The notes below the pieces were generated by a model that did no database searches, was not told the origin of the DNA, and saw nothing but the letters and a program-made list of their open reading frames with translations. Positions 32,450 to 40,984 of a stretch of 64,000 nucleotides of DNA are shown piece after piece (position 1 is the stretch's first letter; every line of letters begins with the position of its first letter). This DNA is from a virus. The position numbers were made by a program, and so were the translations under genes. The stretch lies in the IMG/VR virus record IMGVR_UViG_3300017991_000001, positions 62,001-126,000 of that record. The stretch is one strand, 5' to 3'.

Positions 32450-32660
32450 GATGCCGTACATCCTGAAGTTCCACTCACCCCGCGACGGTGTGCTGTCCAC
32501 CACGCACATCGACGCGGAGGACGACCCGGACGCCATGGACCAGGCGCTGGAGCGTATCAACAGACGTACCGCGGAAGGCCTGGAGGGGGATCACGTACTG
32601 ATCGGACCAGGGGGCCGCAAACTCAAACTCGATCTTGTCGGCTGCGCGCCGGCGGACTGA
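32439..32660 (+). CDS. Small hypothetical protein
   Basis: A 73-residue protein, mixed alpha/beta, with no recognised motif. It overlaps the cupin gene by 11 bases. Confidence 0.6.
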   Translation: MQSKMPYILKFHSPRDGVLSTTHIDAEDDPDAMDQALERINRRTAEGLEGDHVLIGPGGRKLKLDLVGCAPAD

Positions 32661-32679
32661 CCACCACGGAAAATCGAAT

Positions 32680-33279
32680 ATGTCTCGCGACGAGTTTCAG
32701 ATCCTGTTTAACCAGGAGCCAACCGCCCGCGATTACTTTCCAGAGGGGCTCGACGAGAACCCGCTGGACCTGTTCGTCAAGGCGTTGGCGAGCGGGAACT
32801 ACGCGGAGACCGGGTTGTCGGGGCTTCGCCGCAAGGGCACGATTTCGGACCTACCGGCGCACGCCAACGCGACCCAGATTGTAGACTACCAGGACAAGCA
32901 CGGACGGCTGCCCCGCCGCATTTCCAAGACACTGCGCACGGCTGAGGGAGGAAACGTCTTTATTCATGGCTTGTGGTTCTACTCGGCGACGGGCGTGCTG
33001 TGCGACACGTTTTTCCACGCTGCAGGTGAGAAGCACTGGGACGCCAGCTGGGACGAGGAAAGCTTCTTTTGCACGCGTGCTCCAAGGGCGCCTGGCAGAC
33101 ACACGCCGTTCCTGCACTCGGAAGAACATAACACGGAGCGTCCTCCGTTTGCTGTCGCGTGGTGGTGGGAGCGGCTGACGAAGCTGCCGTTGCCGCCGAT
33201 GATGAATTATATGGTGAACAAGGAGCTGACCTTCTCGCAACTGGCCGACTTGCTGACGGTGGGCGCGCCATGGACATAA
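32680..33279 (+). CDS. GVLC array member 1
   Basis: A 199-residue member of the seven-gene tandem family. The family is defined by SATGVLCDTFF (centre), a VAWWWERL-type Trp pair, LP, and a C-terminal FSQLADLLTVGAPW. The LxxGVLCDL core plus a final 'ADLL' helix recalls a widespread phage/bacterial hypothetical family with a LGVLCDL motif. Longest copy, with the most diverged N-terminus. Confidence 0.75.
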   Translation: MSRDEFQILFNQEPTARDYFPEGLDENPLDLFVKALASGNYAETGLSGLRRKGTISDLPAHANATQIVDYQDKHGRLPRRISKTLRTAEGGNVFIHGLWFYSATGVLCDTFFHAAGEKHWDASWDEESFFCTRAPRAPGRHTPFLHSEEHNTERPPFAVAWWWERLTKLPLPPMMNYMVNKELTFSQLADLLTVGAPWT

Positions 33280-33713
33280 AGAAGGACTCGCCCCTGATGG
33301 CGTGGATCAAGGCGCTGGGTGACGACAGCTACATCACGCAGTGGAAGGATTACGGCTACCACCCGCCCCAGCTGCGGACCGTGATCTACGAGCCGTCGGG
33401 GACGGGCAAGGAGGCGACACACATCCTCTGGTCGCCGATGGGCGTCCTGGCCGACGCGTTCGTGCAGCGGCACTGCAAGGCGCCGCTGTACTCGATGTGG
33501 GTCGACCGTTGGATGCGGGTCAGCCCCGTGGGCGGCCCGCACCTGTCCTTTGACGAGGCGTGGCCGCTGCCCTGGCCCATCGAGACGTGGTGGAAGAACT
33601 GGCATGCCGACCTTCCTTTCAAGAAAGTAGGGGACTACATGTTTGAACCGCAAGCGAACTTCCGGCAGTTGGCCGACCTGTTGGCTGTGGGGGCACCGTG
33701 GGTGAGCCACTAG
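33270..33713 (+). CDS. GVLC array member 2
   Basis: A 147-residue member: SPMGVLADAFV (Cys replaced by Ala), IETWWKNWHADLPF, and FRQLADLLAVGAPW. Its ATG is contained in the codons for the C-terminal Pro-Trp of member 1 (GCGCCATGG). Confidence 0.75.
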   Translation: MDIKKDSPLMAWIKALGDDSYITQWKDYGYHPPQLRTVIYEPSGTGKEATHILWSPMGVLADAFVQRHCKAPLYSMWVDRWMRVSPVGGPHLSFDEAWPLPWPIETWWKNWHADLPFKKVGDYMFEPQANFRQLADLLAVGAPWVSH

Positions 33714-34219
33714 AGTCGTGGATACTCAGCCTGTCGACCAAGGAGTACGAGCAGGAGATGGATTCCCCCATGCTGCGGCGCATCTACAGGGAGGCTGTCG
33801 CCACGAGCGACAACGTGTGCTACCGGGGCCAGCTGCTGAAGAAGGGCGAGAAGATTGTGATCCCGGACAACATTGATCGGGTCGGCGACTCGGCTTTCTG
33901 GGATATGCAGAGGCATCTGGTGACGCTCGGCAAGGTCATCAAGTTCACGGCTTCCGGCGTGCTGTGCCAGCAGTGCCTGAAGTACGCGCCGATGCCGACG
34001 CGCGGCGGCATGTGGGACGGGCTCGAGTTCAGCTGTAAGGGACTCTTCTGTCAGGAGTCGCCGCATCTGCATATGTGGCCGCTGCCATGTGTGGTGCGGG
34101 CCTGGTGGAGCGACTACGAGGATCTGCCGCTGGAGCCGCTGAAACCGTACCTGGAGAACATCAAGATGTCGTTTGACGAGCTGGCTACGCTGTTAGCGGT
34201 GGGCGCGCCATGGGCATGA
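33698..34219 (+). CDS. GVLC array member 3
   Basis: A 173-residue member starting at GTG: TASGVLCQQCL, VRAWWSDYEDLPL, and FDELATLLAVGAPW. It has two additional cysteines near the core (CQQC) that could bind metal. Confidence 0.75.
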   Translation: MGEPLESWILSLSTKEYEQEMDSPMLRRIYREAVATSDNVCYRGQLLKKGEKIVIPDNIDRVGDSAFWDMQRHLVTLGKVIKFTASGVLCQQCLKYAPMPTRGGMWDGLEFSCKGLFCQESPHLHMWPLPCVVRAWWSDYEDLPLEPLKPYLENIKMSFDELATLLAVGAPWA

Positions 34220-34647
34220 CGTATTGGGACTACCAGCCGCTGGGACTCTGGATCGAAGGGCTGCGTAACGTCTACAAGGAGATCGATTACGGTGACGACG
34301 CGCCGCCCGATCGCGTGCCGTTGTACACCGGCCACCCGGCGGAGCACGCTTTGAGCTTGAGGAGGTTTTCACCTGCCGGCGTGTTGTGTGCCCTTCTAAC
34401 CCTAAAGGGGCCGTCGGTGGGCGCGCATATGAGCAACGGGGAATTCAAATGGGTGGAAGGTTGCGCCGACCGGCCCGTCTACCGTACAGCGAAGTGGGCG
34501 GACGAAATGCCGGAGCCCGTCATTGCGTGGTGGCACAAGTCTCACGACGACCTGCCGTTCGAGAAGCTGATGCCGTTCCTGACCGACCCGCACTTGCGGT
34601 TCAAGCCGTTCGCTGACCTTTTGGAGATGCACGCGCCATGGGCGTGA
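34210..34647 (+). CDS. GVLC array member 4
   Basis: A 145-residue member: SPAGVLCALLT, IAWWHKSHDDLPF, and FKPFADLLEMHAPW. The HAPW type of ending, shared with members 5 and 6, defines a sub-group. Confidence 0.75.
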   Translation: MGMTYWDYQPLGLWIEGLRNVYKEIDYGDDAPPDRVPLYTGHPAEHALSLRRFSPAGVLCALLTLKGPSVGAHMSNGEFKWVEGCADRPVYRTAKWADEMPEPVIAWWHKSHDDLPFEKLMPFLTDPHLRFKPFADLLEMHAPWA

Positions 34648-35288
34648 GAGACGAGATCCTGGAGAAGGTGTTCAAGGGCAGCTCCGAGCAGCACGCGATG
34701 CGCTTGAAGCTGGTGACGCCCATGGAGGTGTGGGTGCAGTCGCTGCGCGGACGGCTTGATAACGAACACCGGACGGTATACGAACAGGCCCACACCACGC
34801 AGCTGCGCACGCGTGGCAGTTTCACCAGAGGCGCGGCCAGCGCGATAGCAGACTTCACGAGGGTCAAGATGAAGGAAGAGGGTTTCTGGCGGAAGATCAT
34901 GCCGCCCACGCCTATCGGCAAGTCCACAACGATGGCGCAGACTACAGTGAAGCAGGCGTACAGGAGCACGCCGAACGTGAACGGTGACGTCTTCGGTTTG
35001 GACATATGGGACTACTCGGCGCTGGGCGTGCTGTGCGACCTGTATCTGCGTTTCGAGCGCCAGCACAGGGGCGACGCCTCGTGGCGGGGTAACGAGTTCC
35101 AGTGGTTGGTCAAGGGCAAGTTGAGGAGATCGAATTCATGCAAGAAGGTTCCCACGCCGGTAAGAATGTGGTGGGAACGGCATCACGGGGAACTTCCGTT
35201 CAGGAACCTGAAGGCCTACCTGCGCAACCCGTATCTGAAGTTCGAACAGTTCGCGGACCTGCTGGAGATGCACGGGCCATGGACCTGA
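34638..35288 (+). CDS. GVLC array member 5
   Basis: A 216-residue member with an N-terminal half about 60 residues longer than its neighbours, then SALGVLCDLYL, VRMWWERHHGELPF, and FEQFADLLEMHGPW. Confidence 0.75.
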   Translation: MGVRDEILEKVFKGSSEQHAMRLKLVTPMEVWVQSLRGRLDNEHRTVYEQAHTTQLRTRGSFTRGAASAIADFTRVKMKEEGFWRKIMPPTPIGKSTTMAQTTVKQAYRSTPNVNGDVFGLDIWDYSALGVLCDLYLRFERQHRGDASWRGNEFQWLVKGKLRRSNSCKKVPTPVRMWWERHHGELPFRNLKAYLRNPYLKFEQFADLLEMHGPWT

Positions 35289-35890
35289 AAGGTTACAAGC
35301 CGCTGCCGCCACTGACGCTGTGGGTGGATGCGCTGCGCAGCAAGGGATATAACCCTACGGACGCGAAGGCGCTCCGCAAGAAACGCAGGATTACGATCGA
35401 CGGCGTCGAGCTCGTCTCGGGCGATAATGTGATGGCCCACGACTCGGGCAAGACGATGTACATACAAGACTGGGCATACTCGCCGATGGGGGTGCTGTGC
35501 GATCTCTACCTGAACTACGTGCCGCTTTCCTACCGGTCCAAATGGCGCTGCGCGTGGAAGGGGCAGTACTTTCGTTGGATGGTCCGTGGCAAGTGGAGCA
35601 GGCAAAAGTCCAGGCATCAGATGCCCACGCCCATCTACGAGTGGTGGAGCAAGCACCACCGCAAGCTGAAGATCGAGCCGCTGAGGCCGTTCCTGAAGGA
35701 CAAGGACCTCAGGTTTGACATGTTTGCGGACCTGCTGGAATTGCACGCGCCGTGGTCGATGGACCCGGCGCTGCTGGGCTACGAAGCTGACCGGCCCAAG
35801 CCTTTGCCTTTTTCCACGTTGCCTCTTGACAGGCATATCCGCGGACCTCGCTTCCGCTGTTTAGAGAAACCCGAGGGAGTAGAGGAGTGA
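35279..35890 (+). CDS. GVLC array member 6
   Basis: A 203-residue member: LWVDALRSKGYNP, SPMGVLCDLYL, IYEWWSKHHRKLK, and FADLLELHAPW, followed by a unique 50-residue C-terminal tail rich in Pro and Arg. The LWVDALRS opening best matches the better-known LGVLCDL family. Confidence 0.75.
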   Translation: MDLKGYKPLPPLTLWVDALRSKGYNPTDAKALRKKRRITIDGVELVSGDNVMAHDSGKTMYIQDWAYSPMGVLCDLYLNYVPLSYRSKWRCAWKGQYFRWMVRGKWSRQKSRHQMPTPIYEWWSKHHRKLKIEPLRPFLKDKDLRFDMFADLLELHAPWSMDPALLGYEADRPKPLPFSTLPLDRHIRGPRFRCLEKPEGVEE

Positions 35891-36351
35891 TCGGGATCGA
35901 TCACCAGGGGCCGTTGCAGTGGTGGTTGAAGGAGATGAAGAAAGGGTACAAGGACCACACCCGACACGGGTACTACAGTCGCCCGCCGCTATGCCGGACT
36001 GTTGAAACCTTTCGGACGTATTCCCCCGGCGGTGTTTTGTGCCAGGCGTACAGCGGCGTTATGGGCACGCATGGGTTCAGCTACGCCTACGAGGGGCATG
36101 GTCGCCTCTACCCGGAATGTGTACCGTTCGTGTGGCGGACCCGGTGCGGCCGTACGTGTGGCAGCATCTTCAGCGTGCCCAAACCGGTGCGCGAGTGGTG
36201 GGCGAGCCACTACTACAGCGAGCTGCCGTTCAGCGCGTTGATCCCCTATCTCGAAGACAAGAACCTTACGATCGACGCCTTCTCGGTGCTCCTGATGACG
36301 GGGGCGCCGTGGCTGGGTTGTGAGGACAAACCGTTGAAAGGATCGAAATGA
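35887..36351 (+). CDS. GVLC array member 7
   Basis: A 154-residue, last member: SPGGVLCQAYS, VREWWASHYYSELPF, and IDAFSVLLMTGAPW, with a short tail. GTG start overlapping member 6. The array closes and a small zinc-binding gene follows in ATGA overlap. Confidence 0.75.
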   Translation: MIGIDHQGPLQWWLKEMKKGYKDHTRHGYYSRPPLCRTVETFRTYSPGGVLCQAYSGVMGTHGFSYAYEGHGRLYPECVPFVWRTRCGRTCGSIFSVPKPVREWWASHYYSELPFSALIPYLEDKNLTIDAFSVLLMTGAPWLGCEDKPLKGSK

Positions 36352-36524
36352 GCGAAGCGGCCAAACGGGCCAGAAGGTTGCGGCAGCAGGGGTTTGACAA
36401 GGCGTTCGTGGACCGGTCGACCGGCGCGGTCTGCGTGCGTTGCAGCCAGTGTGAGGCGCTGGTGATATGCGGGGTGCCCTGCCACGAGAAGGGCTGCCCG
36501 AACGAGGTGAGGGATGACGACTGA
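36348..36524 (+). CDS. Small zinc-binding phage protein
   Basis: A 58-residue protein with CVRCSQCEALVICGVPCHEKGCPN-like cysteine spacing (first pair residues about 29-32, last near 52). This dense Cys/His pattern with a basic N-terminus is a recurring small phage protein of unknown function. The stop overlaps the next ATG. Confidence 0.7.
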   Translation: MSEAAKRARRLRQQGFDKAFVDRSTGAVCVRCSQCEALVICGVPCHEKGCPNEVRDDD

Positions 36525-36792
36525 GGAAGACCTGAAAGAGGCGCTGGCCGGCATGTGCTACCAGTTCGCCTACCGCGGCAAGACGAAAGAGGGCCGCCTG
36601 ACCATCTGGACGGGCGGCCTTTCTGCACTGGAGCTGGCGTTTCAGGAGCTGGGGTGGGAGGACCCTCACCCTTACCCGGAAGGGGAATGCCAGAACGAGG
36701 GCTGCTACAACGAGGCGACCTGCGGGAAGCCTACACCCGAGGGTTACAAGTTCCTGTGTGGGAGCTGCGATGCCAAAAAACACTCTCCGTAG
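36514..36792 (+). CDS. Hypothetical protein with C-terminal zinc motif
   Basis: A 92-residue protein. The C-terminal half carries CQNEGCYNEATCG and CGSCDAKK, a four-Cys zinc site. N-terminal half is helical. Unknown role. Confidence 0.65.
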   Translation: MTTEEDLKEALAGMCYQFAYRGKTKEGRLTIWTGGLSALELAFQELGWEDPHPYPEGECQNEGCYNEATCGKPTPEGYKFLCGSCDAKKHSP

Positions 36793-37060
36793 CGTCAAAA
36801 TCACGTTCGACCGGAAGGATCGCTGCATCGACGAATACGGTGTTTGGGTGTGGTGGTACCGGACTTCTAGCCGCTTTGCTATCCAGCAGGCCGATAGTGA
36901 CAACCACGTCGACCCGGACAGAATGATCGGTATCCCACGTAACCTCCGGGTCCTGAAGGCCCTGATCAAGGAGCTGCAGTGGCACGTGACGGACCTGGAG
37001 GCGGACCAGCTGACAAAGGGGACGCTCGATGGAGATACCACCGATGCCGGCGGCACGTAA
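36770..37060 (+). CDS. ADQLTKG array member 1
   Basis: A 96-residue member of a five-gene tandem family. The defining C-terminal block is LRVLKALIKELQWHVTDLEADQLTKGTL. The N-terminal part is a beta-rich stretch with Trp and Arg. Seen also as a module of the gene at 8258. Function unknown. Confidence 0.75.
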   Translation: MPKNTLRSVKITFDRKDRCIDEYGVWVWWYRTSSRFAIQQADSDNHVDPDRMIGIPRNLRVLKALIKELQWHVTDLEADQLTKGTLDGDTTDAGGT

Positions 37061-37370
37061 GCGCAAGCGCGTGAACTTCGACGTCAAGATCCCCGTAACA
37101 GACAATCATACGGAGGGGGTGATCGGGGGCTTGCGGCTCACCGACTTCCTTGCCGACGAGCACACACCCGTAGGGAAGGTGTGGTTTACGCCCATAGTCA
37201 GGTGGACGTACCCGAGAAGCGGCAAGAAGAGCGAGACGCGCGGAAACATACTGTCGATCCCGCGCGACCCGAAGGCCCTGCGCAAGATCGCGGCGTTTCT
37301 GCTGGACGTGGCCGACGACGCGGAGGCCGATCAACTGACGAAAGGAACACTCGATGCCGAACCAGATTGA
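37029..37370 (+). CDS. ADQLTKG array member 2
   Basis: A 113-residue member: PKALRKIAAFLLDVADDAEADQLTKGTL. Strongly basic first 20 residues. Overlaps member 1 by 32 bases. Confidence 0.75.
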   Translation: MEIPPMPAARKRKRVNFDVKIPVTDNHTEGVIGGLRLTDFLADEHTPVGKVWFTPIVRWTYPRSGKKSETRGNILSIPRDPKALRKIAAFLLDVADDAEADQLTKGTLDAEPD

Positions 37371-37629
37371 GCGGGTGATGTTGCCGCTGACGAGGGACGG
37401 TGAGCCGTTCATGCTCGAAGTGCTGGACGACGAGGCGCGCGAACGGGTGTCTTTCCGTCCGGTCATAATGGACAAGAACACGTACGCGAACTACGACCTC
37501 GAGCGGTACGGCGAGATGGTAACCGTACCGCGGGTTGCGCGCGTGTTGCGCGAGATCGGACAGATCCTGCTGGACAGGGCGACGGACATCGAAGCCGATC
37601 AACTGGCGAAAGGGACACTGGATGACTGA
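37354..37629 (+). CDS. ADQLTKG array member 3
   Basis: A 91-residue member: RVLREIGQILLDRATDIEADQLAKGTL. Close to member 2; probably a recent duplicate. Confidence 0.75.
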   Translation: MPNQIERVMLPLTRDGEPFMLEVLDDEARERVSFRPVIMDKNTYANYDLERYGEMVTVPRVARVLREIGQILLDRATDIEADQLAKGTLDD

Positions 37630-37975
37630 GAGCATACCGTATCCGTACGAGTACAACATAACGGTGGGTGGCATGCTGGTGGACACGTGTCACCGGATGG
37701 TTGGTCTGCCCGGACACTTCGAGGTTCGGATCACGCCGTTTTACAGGGGCGGATCGTACGTTGACCGGGGAAACAACGCGTCGCCGATCACCATCCCTCG
37801 AAAGAAGGAGGTGCTGGAGCGGTTCATCAAGGTGTTCCAGGCGGCGATAACGGACATAGAGGCCGAGGCGCTGGCAAGGGGGTTGGAGGAGATCAGGTTC
37901 GAGCACACCGAGACGGGAATCTGCCGGAAGCGTGACCCCGAGACCGGACAGGAGCTGAGAAGGGAGAGCGGATGA
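37622..37975 (+). CDS. ADQLTKG array member 4
   Basis: A 117-residue member with the block RFIKVFQAAITDIEAEALARGLEE, then a unique polar C-terminal tail of about 30 residues with one Cys. The core Asp-Gln is replaced by Glu-Ala. Confidence 0.7.
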   Translation: MTESIPYPYEYNITVGGMLVDTCHRMVGLPGHFEVRITPFYRGGSYVDRGNNASPITIPRKKEVLERFIKVFQAAITDIEAEALARGLEEIRFEHTETGICRKRDPETGQELRRESG

Positions 37976-38280
37976 CGGATCACGAAAAGAAGGTGCAGGA
38001 CCTGGTTATCGAGTTTCCGCCGAGCTTTGCCGGGTGGTTCAACGCTCGTTCGTGCGGGGTTTGCATCTCTTTCAGGCAAAGAGGCACGAGTCTTCACGAC
38101 ATGACGAGGGAAGACAACGCCGCACCTATGAGGTGTACGAACCCAACCATCGTGTTCCCCAATAATGTCCAGTTCCTGCGCACGCTGAGCGAGGCGCTGG
38201 GGATCGTGGCCGATGACCTGGAAGCCGACAACCTGACCCGGGGCATCGAGGAGGAGAAGGTGAGGGTTTACGCATGGTGA
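37972..38280 (+). CDS. ADQLTKG array member 5
   Basis: A 102-residue member: LRTLSEALGIVADDLEADNLTRGIEE. The N-terminal half is the most diverged of the five, with three cysteines. ATGA overlap. Confidence 0.7.
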   Translation: MTDHEKKVQDLVIEFPPSFAGWFNARSCGVCISFRQRGTSLHDMTREDNAAPMRCTNPTIVFPNNVQFLRTLSEALGIVADDLEADNLTRGIEEEKVRVYAW

Positions 38281-38579
38281 TCGTACCCAAGAGCTATGCC
38301 AAGCATTACTGGGGCAACCTGTGTGAGATCACGCGCTGCCCGAGGGAGGGCTGCGACGGCGACCTGCGTTTCTCCGTAGGTGGCGACGAGAACACGGACT
38401 GGAAGCAGGGGTGCGGCGGCTACGAGGACGCGCCCACGGCCAAGTTTCGGTGTCAGAAGTGCAACCTGGGTATCGTTATCTCGAACCCCAGGTCGTTTCT
38501 GACCAAGAACTGTTTCGATAAGGACGGAAAGCTGAGGAAGCGAGATGATTCACGGACTGGAGATGATAAAGGAGCATAA
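38274..38579 (+). CDS. Zinc-ribbon hypothetical protein
   Basis: A 101-residue protein with CPREGCDGDL, CGGYED and CQKCNLG, a zinc-ribbon arrangement. The tail is basic. Overlaps the next ATG. Confidence 0.65.
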   Translation: MVIVPKSYAKHYWGNLCEITRCPREGCDGDLRFSVGGDENTDWKQGCGGYEDAPTAKFRCQKCNLGIVISNPRSFLTKNCFDKDGKLRKRDDSRTGDDKGA

Positions 38580-39087
38580 GTGGTTCAAGGACCACCAGGT
38601 CACGAGCCACAGCATCGACCGCATCGTCTGGCAGAAGCCAGGCTCGTCGGTCTACCGGGCGGATTACATCCTGCACGGGCCGTTCCTGGCCGTCGTGGGC
38701 GACATGGGCGAGGCCGTCTACCAGTGGTCGGAGAACCTGACGTGGGCGTTCCTGAACGGGCTGAACTTCGGCTACTTCCACAGCAAGTGCCGGGCGAGCC
38801 CCAAGGGGTTCCCCTGGTACGACTGGGACGAGCAGGTGGCCAGGAAACAGGTGGACGAGCTGTTCGACGGCAGCGATTACCTGGACAAGAGCAATCGCGA
38901 CGAGTGCCTGTCCGCCTGCAGCAGCGAGTCGGACTGGCAGATGTTCACGATGGAGAAGGGCTACGAGATGTTGGGCAGCGACTGGTGGGAGCTGAACATC
39001 GGCAAGGTGCCGGCATTGCAGTGCGTGGGGCACTGGTACGGCCTCAAGCTGGCAACAAACTTCACATTGGGGAAAACGGATGGCTAA
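38545..39087 (+). CDS. Hypothetical protein
   Basis: A 180-residue protein rich in Trp, Tyr and Cys with a central acidic helix. No recognised domain. Confidence 0.65.
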   Translation: MIHGLEMIKEHKWFKDHQVTSHSIDRIVWQKPGSSVYRADYILHGPFLAVVGDMGEAVYQWSENLTWAFLNGLNFGYFHSKCRASPKGFPWYDWDEQVARKQVDELFDGSDYLDKSNRDECLSACSSESDWQMFTMEKGYEMLGSDWWELNIGKVPALQCVGHWYGLKLATNFTLGKTDG

Positions 39088-39415
39088 GAGAAGGAAGATC
39101 TGGGTCGTGGAGAGCTGCTGTCACGACGAGGACCAGAAGTTCGCGGATGTCATCGCGGCCGGCTCCAGCGAGGAGGCGGTGCGCGAGGCGAAGCTGTTGC
39201 GCGAGCGTTATGCGGAGGGCTTCGAGGCCTGCACGCTGGCCGAGCACATCAAGTGGCTGAAGCGCGGCCTGAAGGTCTACGAGAAATACGTCGGCAAGCC
39301 GGAGAAGGCGCAGAAGGAGTGGGACGAGTTCCTGAAGCAGGAGGACCCCGAGCTGGTCCGCGACGAGAACGGACGCCTGACACACAAGGAAGACCTGGAG
39401 GACGAGGACGAGTGA
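39080..39415 (+). CDS. Hypothetical protein
   Basis: A 111-residue, highly charged helical protein with an acidic tail. Its stop overlaps the GTG of the next gene. Confidence 0.65.
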   Translation: MAKRRKIWVVESCCHDEDQKFADVIAAGSSEEAVREAKLLRERYAEGFEACTLAEHIKWLKRGLKVYEKYVGKPEKAQKEWDEFLKQEDPELVRDENGRLTHKEDLEDEDE

Positions 39416-39750
39416 CGTACCTCTACCACTTGACCTGGGACATCCGCGTGCCGTCGATCTTGAAGAAGGGACTTATCCCCAACTACCGCCCCAACAAATG
39501 GTCGATGCCAAGGGCGCTCAAGCGTAGCAAGGGGCGGACGTTCCTATGTAAGCACAGTCGCAGGGGGTACTGGTCGTCGGTGTTCGGGGGCGGCTGGGCG
39601 GGGCGTGTCAAGAACGCCACGCTGGTCTGGTTGAAGGTTAACGTCAAGGGCCTGAGGTTAAGGAAGGACAAGGGGACCCTGGAAGGCGATTTCTCGATTA
39701 CAAAGGTGATTCCACCAGAGAGGATCAAACTGGATGCGAGGAGGTCCTAA
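39412..39750 (+). CDS. ADP-ribosyltransferase-like protein
   Basis: A 112-residue protein with the opening YLYHLTWDIRVPSILKKGLIPN, typical of ART-fold and Tpt1-like families, and a closing LEGDFSITKVIPPERIKL, where the Glu and the IPPE turn are characteristic. The His-Tyr-Glu type catalytic set is plausible. Substrate unknown; could be a host-modifying ADP-ribosyltransferase or an inactive relative. Confidence 0.5.
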   Translation: MTYLYHLTWDIRVPSILKKGLIPNYRPNKWSMPRALKRSKGRTFLCKHSRRGYWSSVFGGGWAGRVKNATLVWLKVNVKGLRLRKDKGTLEGDFSITKVIPPERIKLDARRS

Positions 39751-40984
39751 ACCACACTGGCTGTCGTTCATACAGGACGCGCTGCCACTGCTGAAGAAGA
39801 TGACGTCCCTGGACTGGCCCCAGACCTACTGGGAGTCGCTGGAGCACTACGAGGAGCTGGATTACTACTACTTCCAGCGCCTGCCGTTCGTGGGAGGCAT
39901 GGACATGCTCAAGGCCCGGCTGGCCACGCTGGGCATGGCCGAGCGGGACATCGCCGCGCAGGTCCACGTGCTGCAGGAGGAGGCCTACGGGGTCATGTCC
40001 TTCCACAAGCATGAGTGCCGGGTGATCAGGCCCACCGCCGACGCGGTGAGCGCGCTGTGCCGGACCGAGGTGAACGTGCCGCTGGTGGACATCGTGGCGC
40101 CGTACCCGCACGTGTACATCGCCCTGCCCAAGGAGCAGAAGTTGAAGGTCAGGCACTTCCGCGACCCGGACAAGATGGTTGACCTGCAGGGCATGTACGT
40201 CACCTGGGCCCCCACGGGTCAGGCGACGAAGGACGCGCTCGCCGCCAGCGACGAGGTCGTCTTCAAGCGAAACAAGTGGGGCCTGATCGTGCCGGAGCAC
40301 CAGGCCGCCGCCGATGATGAAGTCGTGAAGCCTTCCCCGGAGATGTTCGGGGACTGGGCGTGCCGCGTGCAGGCGGTGGCCTGGGCCGGCCCGGACCAGA
40401 AGCACAACTACACGACCACCTTCTTCAACATGCGGTGGCTGGAAGACACCAAGGAGGAAGCGGAGGGCGCCTACAAGCGCTTCACCGAGCACTGGATGCC
40501 GTCCTACGAGAAGTGTCCGGGCGGGCAGCTGGGCAGCTTCGAGCTCAACGAGCAGCTCTTCCACCTGGTCGCGAACCTGTACCTCTACATGTCGCAGAAG
40601 GGCGACGACGAGGACGTGGTCTGGATGCCGGACGAGGACCGGGAGCGGTACCGCCAGCGCAAGCAGCGCCGCATGGGGTCCAAGCAGCGCCGCAAGCTCA
40701 AGCAGCGCCTGCTCGAGGAGATGCCCACGGATGAGTGGATCGTGGGCCAGAAGTTGAAAGTTGACAAAAGTATCGAAGAGTCCGATACTGGCGAACAACT
40801 TGGGACAGGCAAGAAACACGCGTCTCCGAAGACGCACTGGCGGCGGGCGCACTGGCACGGGTACTGGACCGGACCGAGGCAGGGGCCCCGCAAGAAGGTG
40901 TACAGGCGGGTCGAGCGCGTCCTGATCGTGGGGCGCGGCAAGAAGCCCGACTACACCTTGATCTCGGTGGAGAAGAAGAAATGA
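39734..40984 (+). CDS. Large hypothetical protein
   Basis: A 416-residue protein, one of the largest in the accessory part. Mixed alpha/beta with two segments rich in Arg and Lys at the C-terminus (RRMGSKQRRKLKQR and a basic tail), suggesting nucleic-acid contact. No recognised family. Starts with ATG inside the previous gene. Confidence 0.65.
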   Translation: MRGGPKPHWLSFIQDALPLLKKMTSLDWPQTYWESLEHYEELDYYYFQRLPFVGGMDMLKARLATLGMAERDIAAQVHVLQEEAYGVMSFHKHECRVIRPTADAVSALCRTEVNVPLVDIVAPYPHVYIALPKEQKLKVRHFRDPDKMVDLQGMYVTWAPTGQATKDALAASDEVVFKRNKWGLIVPEHQAAADDEVVKPSPEMFGDWACRVQAVAWAGPDQKHNYTTTFFNMRWLEDTKEEAEGAYKRFTEHWMPSYEKCPGGQLGSFELNEQLFHLVANLYLYMSQKGDDEDVVWMPDEDRERYRQRKQRRMGSKQRRKLKQRLLEEMPTDEWIVGQKLKVDKSIEESDTGEQLGTGKKHASPKTHWRRAHWHGYWTGPRQGPRKKVYRRVERVLIVGRGKKPDYTLISVEKKK

